64,000 nt of DNA from Clostridia bacterium (GTDB taxonomy: Bacteria > Bacillota > Clostridia > TANB77 > CAG-508): positions 124,001 to 188,000 of the forward strand of contig JARHYK010000014.1 of NCBI GenBank assembly GCA_029258515.1, in the 5' to 3' direction. Position 1 is the stretch's first letter. Each line of letters starts with the position of its first letter. The notes beneath the pieces were generated by a model. The model was not told the DNA's origin and ran no database searches. It saw only the letters and a program-made list of their open reading frames with translations. Positions 35,769-45,073 of the stretch are shown in pieces. The translations under genes were made by a program, and so were the position numbers.

Positions 35769-36248
35769 ATGAAAAAAATTTTAAATTGGTTAGGTCAGGA
35801 AATGGAATTTGAAGGAAATTTGAGTTCTGCTATTGCTAACCATGAAATAACAAATTTTCCAGGTAGCTATGTATATGAAGATGAACTTTTTAATATTGCA
35901 ACAGACCCTGAAATTCCTATAAAGGGATATATGATACTAGCAATAAATAAGCCAATACGTACGATAACGGATTTAACAAAAGATGAAAGAAATAAATTAG
36001 TTGATTTATCAAATAGATTACTGGAAACTATGCATAATTGTGGATTTGAAAAAGTAATGATATATCAAGATGAGTCTAGTTCAGGATATTTACACATCAA
36101 TTTTATACCTAGTCATGAATGGATGAATCAATTTCATGCAAATTTTGGGAATATGGGGATTTATGCTAAAGAGGTTCTAAATGTAAGTGACGATTATAGA
36201 AAAGAACTTTTAAATTGTATTGATAAAATTAAAGAGAATTTTAAATAA
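35769..36248 (+). CDS. HIT-like domain protein
   Basis: 159 residues, paralogue of the C-terminal domain of the WG protein at 31848. Shares the frame NHEITNFPGSYVYEDELF... IPIKGYMILAINKP and a degenerate histidine site (LHINFIPSHEWM). One base after the NADAR-like gene. HIT proteins hydrolyse or transfer nucleotides; its histidine triad is partly lost, so its role is uncertain. Confidence 0.75.
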   Translation: MKKILNWLGQEMEFEGNLSSAIANHEITNFPGSYVYEDELFNIATDPEIPIKGYMILAINKPIRTITDLTKDERNKLVDLSNRLLETMHNCGFEKVMIYQDESSSGYLHINFIPSHEWMNQFHANFGNMGIYAKEVLNVSDDYRKELLNCIDKIKENFK

Positions 36249-36294
36249 GAGTATGCTCTATGTAGGGCATACTCTTATTATACGTATTGATTAA
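36249..36294. terminator. Terminator between convergent genes
   Basis: Inverted repeat GAGTATGCTC... / GGGCATACTC (about 36249-36278) followed by TTATTATAC, between the HIT-like and radical-SAM genes. Confidence 0.6.
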
Positions 36295-37545
36295 TTAGTA
36301 ATTTGTGATAAATTTCACAGCATCCAGGTTTTCCTGGAGTTTCAATACGCGCCACAAACTTTCCATAAAATTATTGTCTTTAAAAGAACAACATTCTGTA
36401 CAGTTTTTAGGACAGTTTTTCATAATGAATTTTGCGCGTTCACCATGCATTAATTCTTCAAGTTCACCTTTTCTCCCTTCTAATACTCCGTAGTGATAAT
36501 TAAGATCTGTGATTCTATCCCAGAGTACACAACACAGAAGATTAGTTCCATATAATGGAGGAGAGATGAGAGAACTCCAACATCTAGATGGCTTTTCTCG
36601 TTCTACCATGGCTCTGTTATTATAGATAGTATTTAAATCATTAGGAATTTGATAGTCCTTAAGTCCATAAGAATAAGCTGTTTCTTTTAATGATACGAGT
36701 TCTTCTATAACATCTAAAGAAACGATTTCATCTTTAACACTTTCAAAGTCTGGAATAAGGACTTTTACTCCTTGAAATACATCTACACCAACATTTGCGA
36801 TAGTTCTAATAAAATCATCATAATGTCCAGCATTTAATGGTCTAATGCAAGTTCTTGTACCAATCAATAATGAATTTTCTCTACCAATTTTTGCTCTGGC
36901 ATTACACAATTTATCTAAAAGATGAATTGCATCATCGTACGAAAAATCATTATTTTTTGATTTTTGATTGGAATAAGTTTTATAGGCATCTGCTGAAATT
37001 CCTGGAAAACTTATTCTTATAAAGGATGCATTTTCAACCAGACAATCTAATAATTTATCTGATATCTTGCTTCCTGTACTTACATAGACAATTCCCATAT
37101 TACACTTTTGATTAGCATGTTCTATCATACTAATTCTATCTTTATACAAATCTGGATTTCCTTCCCCACAAATTTCAAATCTAACGGTATTAAATCCTCG
37201 TCTAGATGAATAAGAAGAAATTTCATCCAATATGTTTTTGTATTTATCGATAGGAATGATAGGATATTTGATATGCTGATCTGCTACAGCCCATTTTCTA
37301 CTTGGACATGCTAAACAGTCTTTACAATCAAAATCGCAATACGGAAAATCTTTAGAACTTATTGAAAGAATTGGCATTTGGTCTATACCATGTTGAATGG
37401 CATACTTAATAGCTTCACAATAATCTTTTTCCGTTAAAGGATAGAGATGTTGTGGAGAGTGTGTCCGTGAAAACCAGATTGTTTTTCCAGTTTCCATGTT
37501 TACTGCTGAAAATTGTTTTGCTGTTAAAATACTATTTTTGTTCAT
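36295..37545 (-). CDS. Radical SAM enzyme with SPASM-like C-terminus
   Basis: 416 residues. The 4Fe-4S/SAM site is CDFDCKDC (Cys-x3-Cys-x2-Cys); the C-terminal Cys cluster CPKNCTECC fits an auxiliary cluster. Typical of peptide- or cofactor-modifying radical enzymes. Converges on the HIT-like gene. It carries a zero-frame CGG at codon 27 (37465-37467) with no shift, and mixed codon use, so likely recently acquired. The substrate is unknown; the nearby cargo suggests a nucleotide-related or peptide product. Confidence 0.87.
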   Translation of the reverse strand: MNKNSILTAKQFSAVNMETGKTIWFSRTHSPQHLYPLTEKDYCEAIKYAIQHGIDQMPILSISSKDFPYCDFDCKDCLACPSRKWAVADQHIKYPIIPIDKYKNILDEISSYSSRRGFNTVRFEICGEGNPDLYKDRISMIEHANQKCNMGIVYVSTGSKISDKLLDCLVENASFIRISFPGISADAYKTYSNQKSKNNDFSYDDAIHLLDKLCNARAKIGRENSLLIGTRTCIRPLNAGHYDDFIRTIANVGVDVFQGVKVLIPDFESVKDEIVSLDVIEELVSLKETAYSYGLKDYQIPNDLNTIYNNRAMVEREKPSRCWSSLISPPLYGTNLLCCVLWDRITDLNYHYGVLEGRKGELEELMHGERAKFIMKNCPKNCTECCSFKDNNFMESLWRVLKLQENLDAVKFITNY

Positions 37546-37679
37546 AATATCCCTCCTTATGTCATGGAAAAATGTGGCAATTTATATTGGTATGTTATTA
37601 TGTTAACACACTGATTGATTTTTGTCAAGATAGCTTTAAATATTAGTATTATAACAACTAATATTAGTTTTAAAATAAT

Positions 37680-38982
37680 TTATCTACATCTCATTTTTTT
37701 CTTCTTATCTTCTTTAATCAATTCTGTTGTTTTATTTTTAACTTCAATTTCTTTTTCATAATCTTTTTTTATTTGAGAATATCTATTAATAATACGAATG
37801 CAAGCATTTTTATGAGCTTGAGCAATATCAATCTTTTCAGCCAGTTGTGTAATTTCTTTAAGAATAGTACTTTTGTCGTTTTCATTAGTAGTTTTGTTAT
37901 ATTTTCTCCATAAGCATTCTCTCTGACCTTTAAGCATAGGAAGTTCACTTTCTATATTGATTTTATATTCTATAACATCTGTAATCTTTTCAAATTTATT
38001 TCTAGCAAGAAAATTTAATTCTTCAAATATCATATCATTTTTTCGCTTTTGTTTATAATATTCTGGAGTCAATTCTTTTGCATATATTTTAGCAGGTAAT
38101 ATTTTAAAAGCATATAAATAATGGACATATAACTTATAAAAAGAGCTTGTATTTAATAAATGACTATTTATTTTCGGACCTTTATAAGTTTTTTTATAAT
38201 ATTTCTTTTTTAAATTTGCAACAGGCAAATCTTCCTTTTGCTTATAATATATTCTTTCTTTTATACCACCTGAAGAATAGTTATCTCCAAAAGTTCTGTC
38301 TAATCTTACTTTTCTTGAAAAATATGGAGTTTTAACAGTAAAATATTTTCCTGTATCATATATCTCATATCCTTTTGCAATTAATACAAATTTGAAGTCA
38401 GAATACTTTTTAGAGGATTTTATTGCATCATCAATATCATTTCTTATCTTTTGCATTTTTGAGTTGCTACGATTAAAATTATCAATTCTTTTGTCCATGA
38501 AAATTTTTTCTTGTTTTGAACGTCCGAGTTTCTACAACAGATAACCCATATTTATAACATAATCTATCTGAAGTATCTTTCATAATAGCAATTTCAGAAT
38601 TACTATTATGATATTTTAAGCCATCTATAAAAGACACAGAATTTAGAACTATATGATTATGCACATTTTCTTTATTTACATGAGTACAAATTAAAATTTG
38701 ATATTTATCTCCCCATAGTTCTTCTGCAAGTTCTTTACCAATTTGATTTGCTTTTTTAGGGGATGCTTCATTTCCTTTAAAAGATTGTATAATATGAAAT
38801 CCTTGAATATTATTTTCTTTATGATAGAATTTTTTTGTTAATGCCATTTGTTCATACGCAGAATCAGGAATACAATTAACACCTGATACTAAAATACCAT
38901 TTTCTGTTTTATCTCCATTTTTTGCATAATTAACAACAGCTTGTAAATTTTTTTTAATTGATTTTATTTTTATAACAGCCAT
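37680..38982 (-). CDS. Relaxase (MobP-like), read through a +1 shift at CGG
   Basis: Nicks oriT and pilots the element. The N-terminal relaxase domain has the metal-binding HVNKENVHNH motif near residue 108. Zero-frame reading stops soon after a CGG at 38524-38526; skipping C gives VVETG|RSKQEKIFMDKRIDNFNRSN and joins the C-terminal helical half. Product 433 residues. The likely start is ATG 38982 with AAAGGAG upstream; an ATG at 39000 overlaps the mobC stop but precedes the ribosome site. Older decayed copy at 1492-2621. Confidence 0.85.
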
Positions 38983-38996
38983 AAAGCCAACTCCTT

Positions 38997-39320
38997 TCAT
39001 CTTTCTCTTGAATATATTTTCTTTTCAAACTTTATAATAAAATATGTTAAAACACTTTTTATATAATTTAAATTATTATCTTGAACATAACCATAACTAT
39101 TTGCTTTGTGAGCAATTTGATTTATATTATTTGCTATTCCATTTATTTTTCTTTGGAAATATTTTATATCTTCATTTGGTTGTTCTTTTATTGCATAACC
39201 TTTAATACAATTTCTTAAAAATTCTGATTCAGTTAATCCAGATTTATTTGCTTTTTCTTTTAATAAATTATTTTCATTTGTATCTAACCATAATTGTTTT
39301 TTTATTGTCCTTTTTCTCAT
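38997..39320 (-). CDS. MobC-like relaxosome accessory protein
   Basis: 107 residues. N-terminal ribbon-helix-helix like region (KKQLWLDTNENNLLKEKANKSGLTESEFLRNCI) and a helical coil ending in NINQIAHKAN, as in MobC. Overlaps the relaxase gene. Confidence 0.85.
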   Translation of the reverse strand: MRKRTIKKQLWLDTNENNLLKEKANKSGLTESEFLRNCIKGYAIKEQPNEDIKYFQRKINGIANNINQIAHKANSYGYVQDNNLNYIKSVLTYFIIKFEKKIYSRER

Positions 39321-39349
39321 AACGATCGTCTCCTTTCAAAATAAAAACA

Positions 39350-39480
39350 GCCATATTTTTTATGACTGTTTTAAAAATTTATTTGTTTTTATAAGAGGAT
39401 TGGGGAATAAATTCCCCATAATTCAGTTTAATCTTAAAACTGACAAGCTGTACTTATACGGGAGTATAAATGCGTCGCTT
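39350..39480. other. Probable oriT region with hairpins
   Basis: Between MobC and the next gene. A stem AAAACAG.../...CTGTTTT (39346-39373), TGGGGAATAAATTCCCCA (39401-39418), and TTATAC-GGGA-GTATAA (39454-39469) followed by TGCGTCGCTTGC. Paired hairpins upstream of mobC-relaxase are the usual oriT layout; the nick site is not identified. Confidence 0.5.
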
Positions 39481-39516
39481 GCTTTTAATATTCTAACATG
39501 AAATTTTAAGCATTTT

Positions 39517-39858
39517 TTATTTTAAAATTCCAATATTTTTGAAGTAAAAATAGTTTTCTTTTGCTCCTAAAAAGAAAATTTTTCTATCTTCATAACCACT
39601 TATTTGTAAATGAAGTGATACTAATTTTTGTAACATTTTACATTCTTCTTCATTTAAATTTATAACCTTATCATCTTCAAAAAGTAATTGTAAATTTGGA
39701 TATTTTTCCATAATTTTGCTAACTTCATTTTGTAATTCTTTATATTCAGAATTGTTATACTTAAGTTCCATTCTTGCATTATCTATTAATTCATTAAATT
39801 CTATTGAATCTATATCATATAATTTTATTTCTTCCATATTCTTCACCTTTCTACACAT
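39517..39858 (-). CDS. Hypothetical element protein
   Basis: 113 residues, acidic and helical (EELNEFNELIDNARMELKYNNSEYKEL-like start), no recognised family. Ribosome site AGGTG before its ATG (39837 MEEIKLYD) or at 39858. Belongs to the leftward TnpV-RepA group by orientation. Confidence 0.6.
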   Translation of the reverse strand: MCRKVKNMEEIKLYDIDSIEFNELIDNARMELKYNNSEYKELQNEVSKIMEKYPNLQLLFEDDKVINLNEEECKMLQKLVSLHLQISGYEDRKIFFLGAKENYFYFKNIGILK

Positions 39859-39901
39859 AAATTATTTCATTTAATATAATTTCTTCAGCTGAATGTTTAA
39901 T

Positions 39902-40225
39902 CTAGTTCATTTTGCCAACCCATTCTAATTGATTATTTGCTTTTAATTCTTCAGTTATATTTTCGTTTTCTGCCATTTGTTTTATTAAAATTTCTAGCTT
40001 GTTTTTACATTCATCATCAATATCTAAAAGATAACTTTTTAATTCATTATTTAATAACATTTCTGTGTATTCTGGAATATTATATTTCTTCATATGATTT
40101 AATTTTAATCTACCATATTTTCCAATAGTTCCTGTTCTTCTTGGTTTTGGTAATGTTAAATTTGGCAAGTAATAATCGCCAAATTTTGTATATTCAATTT
40201 TTATTTTTTCATTATTCATAATCAA
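39902..40225 (-). CDS. TnpV-like transposon-encoded protein
   Basis: 107 residues matching the TnpV family layout: YTKFGDYYLPNLTLPKPRRTGTIGKYGRLKLNHMKKYN at the N-terminus, helical C-terminus. Common on Firmicute mobilisable elements; function unknown. Near RepA. Confidence 0.78.
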   Translation of the reverse strand: MIMNNEKIKIEYTKFGDYYLPNLTLPKPRRTGTIGKYGRLKLNHMKKYNIPEYTEMLLNNELKSYLLDIDDECKNKLEILIKQMAENENITEELKANNQLEWVGKMN

Positions 40226-40231
40226 ATCTCC

Positions 40232-40843
40232 TTAAAATTTATTTGCATATAAACAATCAAAACTTTTAATTCCATTTCGTTTTTTATATTCTTCTACATT
40301 TCCAAAAGAATGAAATTTACTTTCTCTGTTATTATATATATTATTTTTATTTATATTATTATAGTTATTATGGAGTGCTGTTTTTGAACATTCAGGATTG
40401 TTTGTTTTATTCATTCCTAAATGCTGTTTTTGTACATCCCTAAAATCTAATATTTTTTCTTGTTCTATCATATTAATTGTTTTACCTAAATAAATAATAT
40501 TGGGTAAATTTTTTCCTTGCTTTTTTTCTTTAATTAGGTTACACTTTTTTAGTAAAGCAATTGCATTATCAAGTGCTGAACGTTTGAAATGGAGTTTTTC
40601 TTGGATTTCATCTCTTTTAAATATTACATACATATTTCCTTTATCATCATAAAACTTTACTTTTGAATTTTTATCTATTTGTTTAAATGATAATTCAAGC
40701 CTATCGGCTAAAATAGAAAACAATAATATTGCATTAGGTGTAAGTTCTTTATATTCAGCTCTTTCTAATAGTTCTCTTGGAACTTGTATAAAGCTATTAA
40801 ATTTAAGTTTATCTGATTTTTTATATGGTGTAAATTCATACAT
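40232..40843 (-). CDS. RepA_N-type replication initiator
   Basis: 203 residues. N-terminal RepA_N domain (FIQVPRELLERAEYKELTPNAILLFSILADRLELS), winged-helix type, with variable tail. AGAGAGGTC ribosome site. It suggests the element passes through a replicating circular form. Confidence 0.85.
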   Translation of the reverse strand: MYEFTPYKKSDKLKFNSFIQVPRELLERAEYKELTPNAILLFSILADRLELSFKQIDKNSKVKFYDDKGNMYVIFKRDEIQEKLHFKRSALDNAIALLKKCNLIKEKKQGKNLPNIIYLGKTINMIEQEKILDFRDVQKQHLGMNKTNNPECSKTALHNNYNNINKNNIYNNRESKFHSFGNVEEYKKRNGIKSFDCLYANKF

Positions 40844-40979
40844 TTTTGACCTCTCTCTATTTTAAATTTTCTGTTTTTGTTCTAGAAAATTTCTAAAAAA
40901 TAATCCTTAAATGCTTGATATGACAAGATTTTGTTCTTTACAAAATTTTCTATAATATTTTATTTTGAACTTGCTTTTG

Positions 40980-41000
40980 TTCTAGAACGTTTTTCTAGAA
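40980..41000. repeat. Paired arm-type sites (right end)
   Basis: TTCTAGAA at 40980 and 40993, same 13-bp period as the left pair at 27615/27628, plus a single copy at 40880. Confidence 0.65.
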
Positions 41001-41140
41001 CAAAATTTAAAACTGGAGAGGGATTTTAGAATACTGAATAAAGCAAAAACACATTACTTCAATTTCTTGAAATAATGTGTTTTTAGCACTTTTGATATAA
41101 TTTTCGTCCTTTTGTAGTTTCCTACAAAATTTCAATTTTC

Positions 41141-41217
41141 TGGTCGAGGCGACAGGGATCGAACCTGCGACCTCATGGTCCCAAACCACGCGCGCTACCA
41201 ACTGCGCTACGCCTCGA
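41141..41217 (-). tRNA. tRNA-Pro(TGG), integration site
   Basis: Cloverleaf on the minus strand with anticodon TGG in TTTGGGA, T loop TTCGATC and encoded CCA. Its first 13 bases on the plus strand are duplicated at 27546, showing insertion of the 13.6-kb element in its 3' end. Confidence 0.95.
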
Positions 41218-41336
41218 TATTTCTTAACACGTTTTATAGTTTATCATAAATTTTTAAAATATGCAAGTTTTTTTCAAAATTTGTTGAATTTTTTTGATTT
41301 TTAAAGTATAATAGTAATGCTTAATAATAAATTTAT

Positions 41337-41413
41337 GCACCAGTAGCTTAGCTGGATAGAGTACTCGGCTACGAACCGAGAGGTCGGGGGTTCGAATCCC
41401 TCCTGGTGCACCA
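41337..41413 (+). tRNA. tRNA-Arg(ACG)
   Basis: Cloverleaf with anticodon ACG (GGCTACGAACC) and encoded CCA. Modified to ICG it would read CGT, CGC and CGA, but not CGG. Confidence 0.95.
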
Positions 41414-41454
41414 AGGTTTTCAATCTTTATTGGAAACCTTTTTATTTTTTGATT

Positions 41455-41907
41455 TTAATCTATTTCATCTTTTTTTATTTTGTCAATTGTTCCTTTAGGA
41501 TGATTAGGTGGTGCATAAATAGAATATAATTTTAGTGGTTTATCTCCTATATTAATTAAATTATGCCATTTGCCTGCTGGTATTATTGTTGCATATTCTG
41601 GATATAATCTTCTTTGAAAGTTTAAATTATTTTTATTATTTCCTATTTGAATTAGTCCTTCTCCCTCTTCTATTCTTATAAATTGGTCTATATTAGGATG
41701 ATTTTCTAGTCCTATACTTTCTCCTACTGGAATATTCATAAGCGTAAGTTGTAGTTTGCTTCCTGTCCATAAAGCTGTTCTAAAGTTTTCATTTTCTTTT
41801 GTTGCTTTTTCTATATTAAATGCAATAGGTTCTGGTCCATAGTCTTTTGCATATATTTGCTGTGGTTGATAATATACATTATATTTATTATAGTTTTTAT
41901 TATTCAT
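41455..41907 (-). CDS. Cupin-domain protein
   Basis: 150 residues, double-stranded beta-helix fold with metal-ligand motif GESIGLENHPNIDQFIRIEEGEG and a second part IPAGKWHNLINIGD. Cytosolic small-molecule enzyme or sensor; substrate unknown. Confidence 0.88.
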   Translation of the reverse strand: MNNKNYNKYNVYYQPQQIYAKDYGPEPIAFNIEKATKENENFRTALWTGSKLQLTLMNIPVGESIGLENHPNIDQFIRIEEGEGLIQIGNNKNNLNFQRRLYPEYATIIPAGKWHNLINIGDKPLKLYSIYAPPNHPKGTIDKIKKDEID

Positions 41908-41993
41908 TATATTTTCCTTTCATATTTTAGTATTATTATATTATATGTCTTTTTTTTATTTTGTTGTATTTATTTATCATTATATGCTAAAAA

Positions 41994-42012
41994 AACTAGG
42001 TTTTCCCTAGTT
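41994..42012 (-). terminator. Terminator of htrA
   Basis: Stem AACTAGG / CCTAGTT with a T7 run on the minus strand, about 85 bases after the HtrA stop. Confidence 0.75.
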
Positions 42013-42096
42013 TCTCAATTGTTTTATTCTAATTTTTCTTTTTTTATTATCATTTATGTTTATATGACATATTTTTCAAATATCATATCCTCCATT

Positions 42097-43233
42097 TTAT
42101 TTTTTTCCTAATTTTATCATTATATCTTTGATAATTTTTCCTCTTTTTATTCTTACATTAACTTCATCACCTGGTTTTTTTGTATAAATATATTCTCTTA
42201 ACTCATTCATTGTTTTTAATTCTTCTTTATCTATTTTAGTTATTATGTCTTTTTCTTTTAATTCAGTATTGTCTGCTGGCCCATTTTTTGTTATTTTAGC
42301 CACATATATTCCCTGTTCAAAATTTATATTTTTATCAAGATATGGTATTACAGCTGAGTCATATGCATATATCCCTATTGTTGGTTGTTCATAATTATTA
42401 GTTTCTTCATAACTTTTTATTATTTGCTTTATGACATTTATTGGAACAGCAAACCCTATTCCCTCTGCTGATGATATTTTTACGGTATTTATTCCTATTA
42501 CTTCTCCATTTGGTAATATTAAAGGTCCTCCGCTATTTCCAGGATTTATTGTTGCATCTGTTTGGATTAAATCTGACATATATGTTTTATTTTTTTCTTC
42601 TTCTAGTTTTATTGTTCTATTTTTTGCACTTACTATTCCTGATGTTACTGTTCTTCTAAATTCAAATCCTATTGGATTTCCTATTGCATATACTGTTTCT
42701 CCTACTCGTATTTTACTTGAATCTCCTAGCTTTGCATAGTTAGCTGTTTGTATGTCAATTTTTGTTAATGATAGATCTAAGCTTTCATCACTCCATACTA
42801 CTTTTCCTTCATATGTTTTTCCATTTTCTAACGTTATATAGCAGTTTGAATATCTACTTCCTGTTACATGTTCATTGCTTAATATATATCCGTTACTTGT
42901 TACTAAAATCCCTGTTCCTAGTCCAAGTTCTTGTTCATTATTTGTTGATAGTATTAAATTTCCTGTATTTTTTAGTTTTGATATTCCTACTACACTTTTT
43001 GTTGTTTCTTCTATTATATCTGCAATGTTTTTGCTTTTTTCTTCTACTTTTTCCACAGTTTGTTCACTTATTGTGGATTCTAGTTTTTTTATTTCGTAAT
43101 TTTCGTTATTTATTTCTATATTATTGTATGTAATATATACATAAAAAGCTAAAATCCAAAGCATAATTGTTAAAATTGTTATTGTTATTATCTTCTTCTT
43201 TGGATTTACTTTTTTTACTCTTCTACTTTTCAT
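42097..43233 (-). CDS. HtrA/DegP-like trypsin-family serine protease with PDZ
   Basis: 378 residues. Cytoplasmic basic start, one transmembrane helix (residues ~14-33), extracellular S1C protease with His in GYILSNEHVTG, Asp in SDESLDLSLTK and Ser in NPGNSGGPLI, then a C-terminal PDZ domain (from ~285). Quality-control protease. A hairpin (GGAAACAC/GTGTTTCC, 43234-43260) covers its ribosome site. Confidence 0.93.
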   Translation of the reverse strand: MKSRRVKKVNPKKKIITITILTIMLWILAFYVYITYNNIEINNENYEIKKLESTISEQTVEKVEEKSKNIADIIEETTKSVVGISKLKNTGNLILSTNNEQELGLGTGILVTSNGYILSNEHVTGSRYSNCYITLENGKTYEGKVVWSDESLDLSLTKIDIQTANYAKLGDSSKIRVGETVYAIGNPIGFEFRRTVTSGIVSAKNRTIKLEEEKNKTYMSDLIQTDATINPGNSGGPLILPNGEVIGINTVKISSAEGIGFAVPINVIKQIIKSYEETNNYEQPTIGIYAYDSAVIPYLDKNINFEQGIYVAKITKNGPADNTELKEKDIITKIDKEELKTMNELREYIYTKKPGDEVNVRIKRGKIIKDIMIKLGKK

Positions 43234-43260
43234 GGAAACACCTCTTTAAAAGTGTTTCCT
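43234..43260 (-). promoter_or_regulatory. Hairpin over the htrA ribosome binding site
   Basis: GGAAACACTTTTAAAGAGGTGTTTCC directly before the htrA ATG. The right arm contains part of the AGAGGTG ribosome site, so pairing could lower translation initiation; it may instead be a terminator for plus-strand reads. Confidence 0.4.
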
Positions 43261-43285
43261 TTTTTATCTTTTCTAATCAAACATT

Positions 43286-45073
43286 TTATACTTTTTTTAA
43301 TTCTTCATATCTTTTTACTTTTTGTGTTGTTGTCTTTTTGAATTCTACAGTTGTTATTGTTATGTCTTTTATTCTTTTATATATTGGTAGTTCTTGATTT
43401 ATTTTCTTTATTTCTTGCCATATTATTTCTTTATATTCATCTTCTTGTTTTTCTCCTAATATTTTTCTAATATTAGTTTCATCATATACTATTTTTGCAC
43501 ATAGCATTGTATCTGTTTTGTCTTTTTCTCTACTATATACTAAAGATTCTTTTATATATGGTATTTTATTTATTAAAAATTCTAATTCTTGTGGATATAT
43601 ATTTTTTCCGTTTCTTAATACTATTACGTCTTTTTTTCTTCCTGTAACGTATAAGAATCCATCTTTATCTAGGTATCCATAGTCTCCTGTGTAGAACCAT
43701 CCTTCTTTTAGTACTTTTTTTGTTTCTTCTTCATTGTTGTAATATCCTAGCATTACACTTGGTCCTTTTACTACTATTTCTCCTATTCCTTCTTTATCTA
43801 TATTTTCTATTTTTACATCTAAATTGTCAAATGGAACACCTACTGAACCTGGTCTTTGCTCTTTATCTGTTTCTGCTGCTATTACTGGTGATGTTTCTGT
43901 TAGACCATAACCTTGTATTGATGATATTCCTAGATTTTTGTATCCTATTATTGTGTCTTTACTCATTGGTGCTGCTCCGTAAAATACTAGTCTTAAATTT
44001 CCACCAAATTGATCTAATATTGGTTTGAAAAAGATTTTTCTTAGGTCTATTTTTGCTTTTAATAGTATATTTGATATTTTTACTAAGTTATTTATTAGTT
44101 TCGTTTTTCCTTTTTCTGCTATTCCTTTTTGTATTTTTTTATACATTGTTTCTAGTACTAATGGCACTGCTACAAATATTGATACTTTGTACTCTTGTAG
44201 ATTTTTTTGTATGTATTTTAATCCATCACAAAATGCTATTTGGCTTCCTGAATAGAAACTGTATAAAAAAGTTATTGTTGCTTCAAATGTGTGGTGTAGT
44301 GGCAAAAATGATAGCAATACGTCTGTTGGATATAGTTTTACCCAACACGCAACATTATTTAAATTTGCACATATATTTCCTTGTGATAGCATTACTGCCT
44401 TTGGTTCATTTGTCGTTCCAGATGTGAATAGCATTACTGACATTTTGTTTGTGTCTATTTCAATATTTTCATATTTTTGGTCTCCATTTAATATTTCATT
44501 TCTTCCTTTTTCTAATATTTTATTAAATGTTAATATTTCTTTTTCTTCTATTTCATCCATACATATTAAAATATTTAGATTGTTCTCTTTATTTTCTTTT
44601 GCCTTTTTTACTGTTTCTAGATATTTTTTATCAAATATTATAGCTTCTGCGTCACTTCTTTTTATTAATTTTTCTATTTCGTTTTCTGGTAATGCTCTAT
44701 CTATTGGAACTATTACCATATCTGATGTTGTTACTGCAAAATAACTTACACACCATTCATATCTGTTGTTTCCTATTAATACTATTCTTTTTCCTTTTAA
44801 ATCTAGGTTTAATAATCCTGTTCCTAATGCTTTTATGTCTTTTCCTACTTCATTATATGTTTTTTTTATATATTCTATATTTTTTGCTGTATAGTCTTTT
44901 TTGTATTTATATGCTACATTTTGCGCATATTCTTTACATGAATATGATATTAAGTCTTTATAGTCTTTTACTTGTCTTGAATTATATACCTTTCTTTCTT
45001 TTTTATTTTTCATATAATTCTTCCTTTCTTTTTTATTTGTCTTAATTCTATATCTTTTTGGAGTTTTTTGCAA
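43286..45073 (-). CDS. AMP-forming acyl-CoA ligase/synthetase
   Basis: 595 residues. ANL-superfamily ligase: P-loop LFTSGTTNEPKAVMLSQGN near residue 215, YGLTETSPVIAAE, and TGDYGYLDKDGFLYVTGRKKD near the C-terminal hinge. Resembles long-chain fatty-acid CoA ligases; it could activate fatty acids for the NRPS starter condensation domain, but that is inference. Same strand as HtrA. Confidence 0.9.
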   Translation of the reverse strand: MQKTPKRYRIKTNKKERKNYMKNKKERKVYNSRQVKDYKDLISYSCKEYAQNVAYKYKKDYTAKNIEYIKKTYNEVGKDIKALGTGLLNLDLKGKRIVLIGNNRYEWCVSYFAVTTSDMVIVPIDRALPENEIEKLIKRSDAEAIIFDKKYLETVKKAKENKENNLNILICMDEIEEKEILTFNKILEKGRNEILNGDQKYENIEIDTNKMSVMLFTSGTTNEPKAVMLSQGNICANLNNVACWVKLYPTDVLLSFLPLHHTFEATITFLYSFYSGSQIAFCDGLKYIQKNLQEYKVSIFVAVPLVLETMYKKIQKGIAEKGKTKLINNLVKISNILLKAKIDLRKIFFKPILDQFGGNLRLVFYGAAPMSKDTIIGYKNLGISSIQGYGLTETSPVIAAETDKEQRPGSVGVPFDNLDVKIENIDKEGIGEIVVKGPSVMLGYYNNEEETKKVLKEGWFYTGDYGYLDKDGFLYVTGRKKDVIVLRNGKNIYPQELEFLINKIPYIKESLVYSREKDKTDTMLCAKIVYDETNIRKILGEKQEDEYKEIIWQEIKKINQELPIYKRIKDITITTVEFKKTTTQKVKRYEELKKV

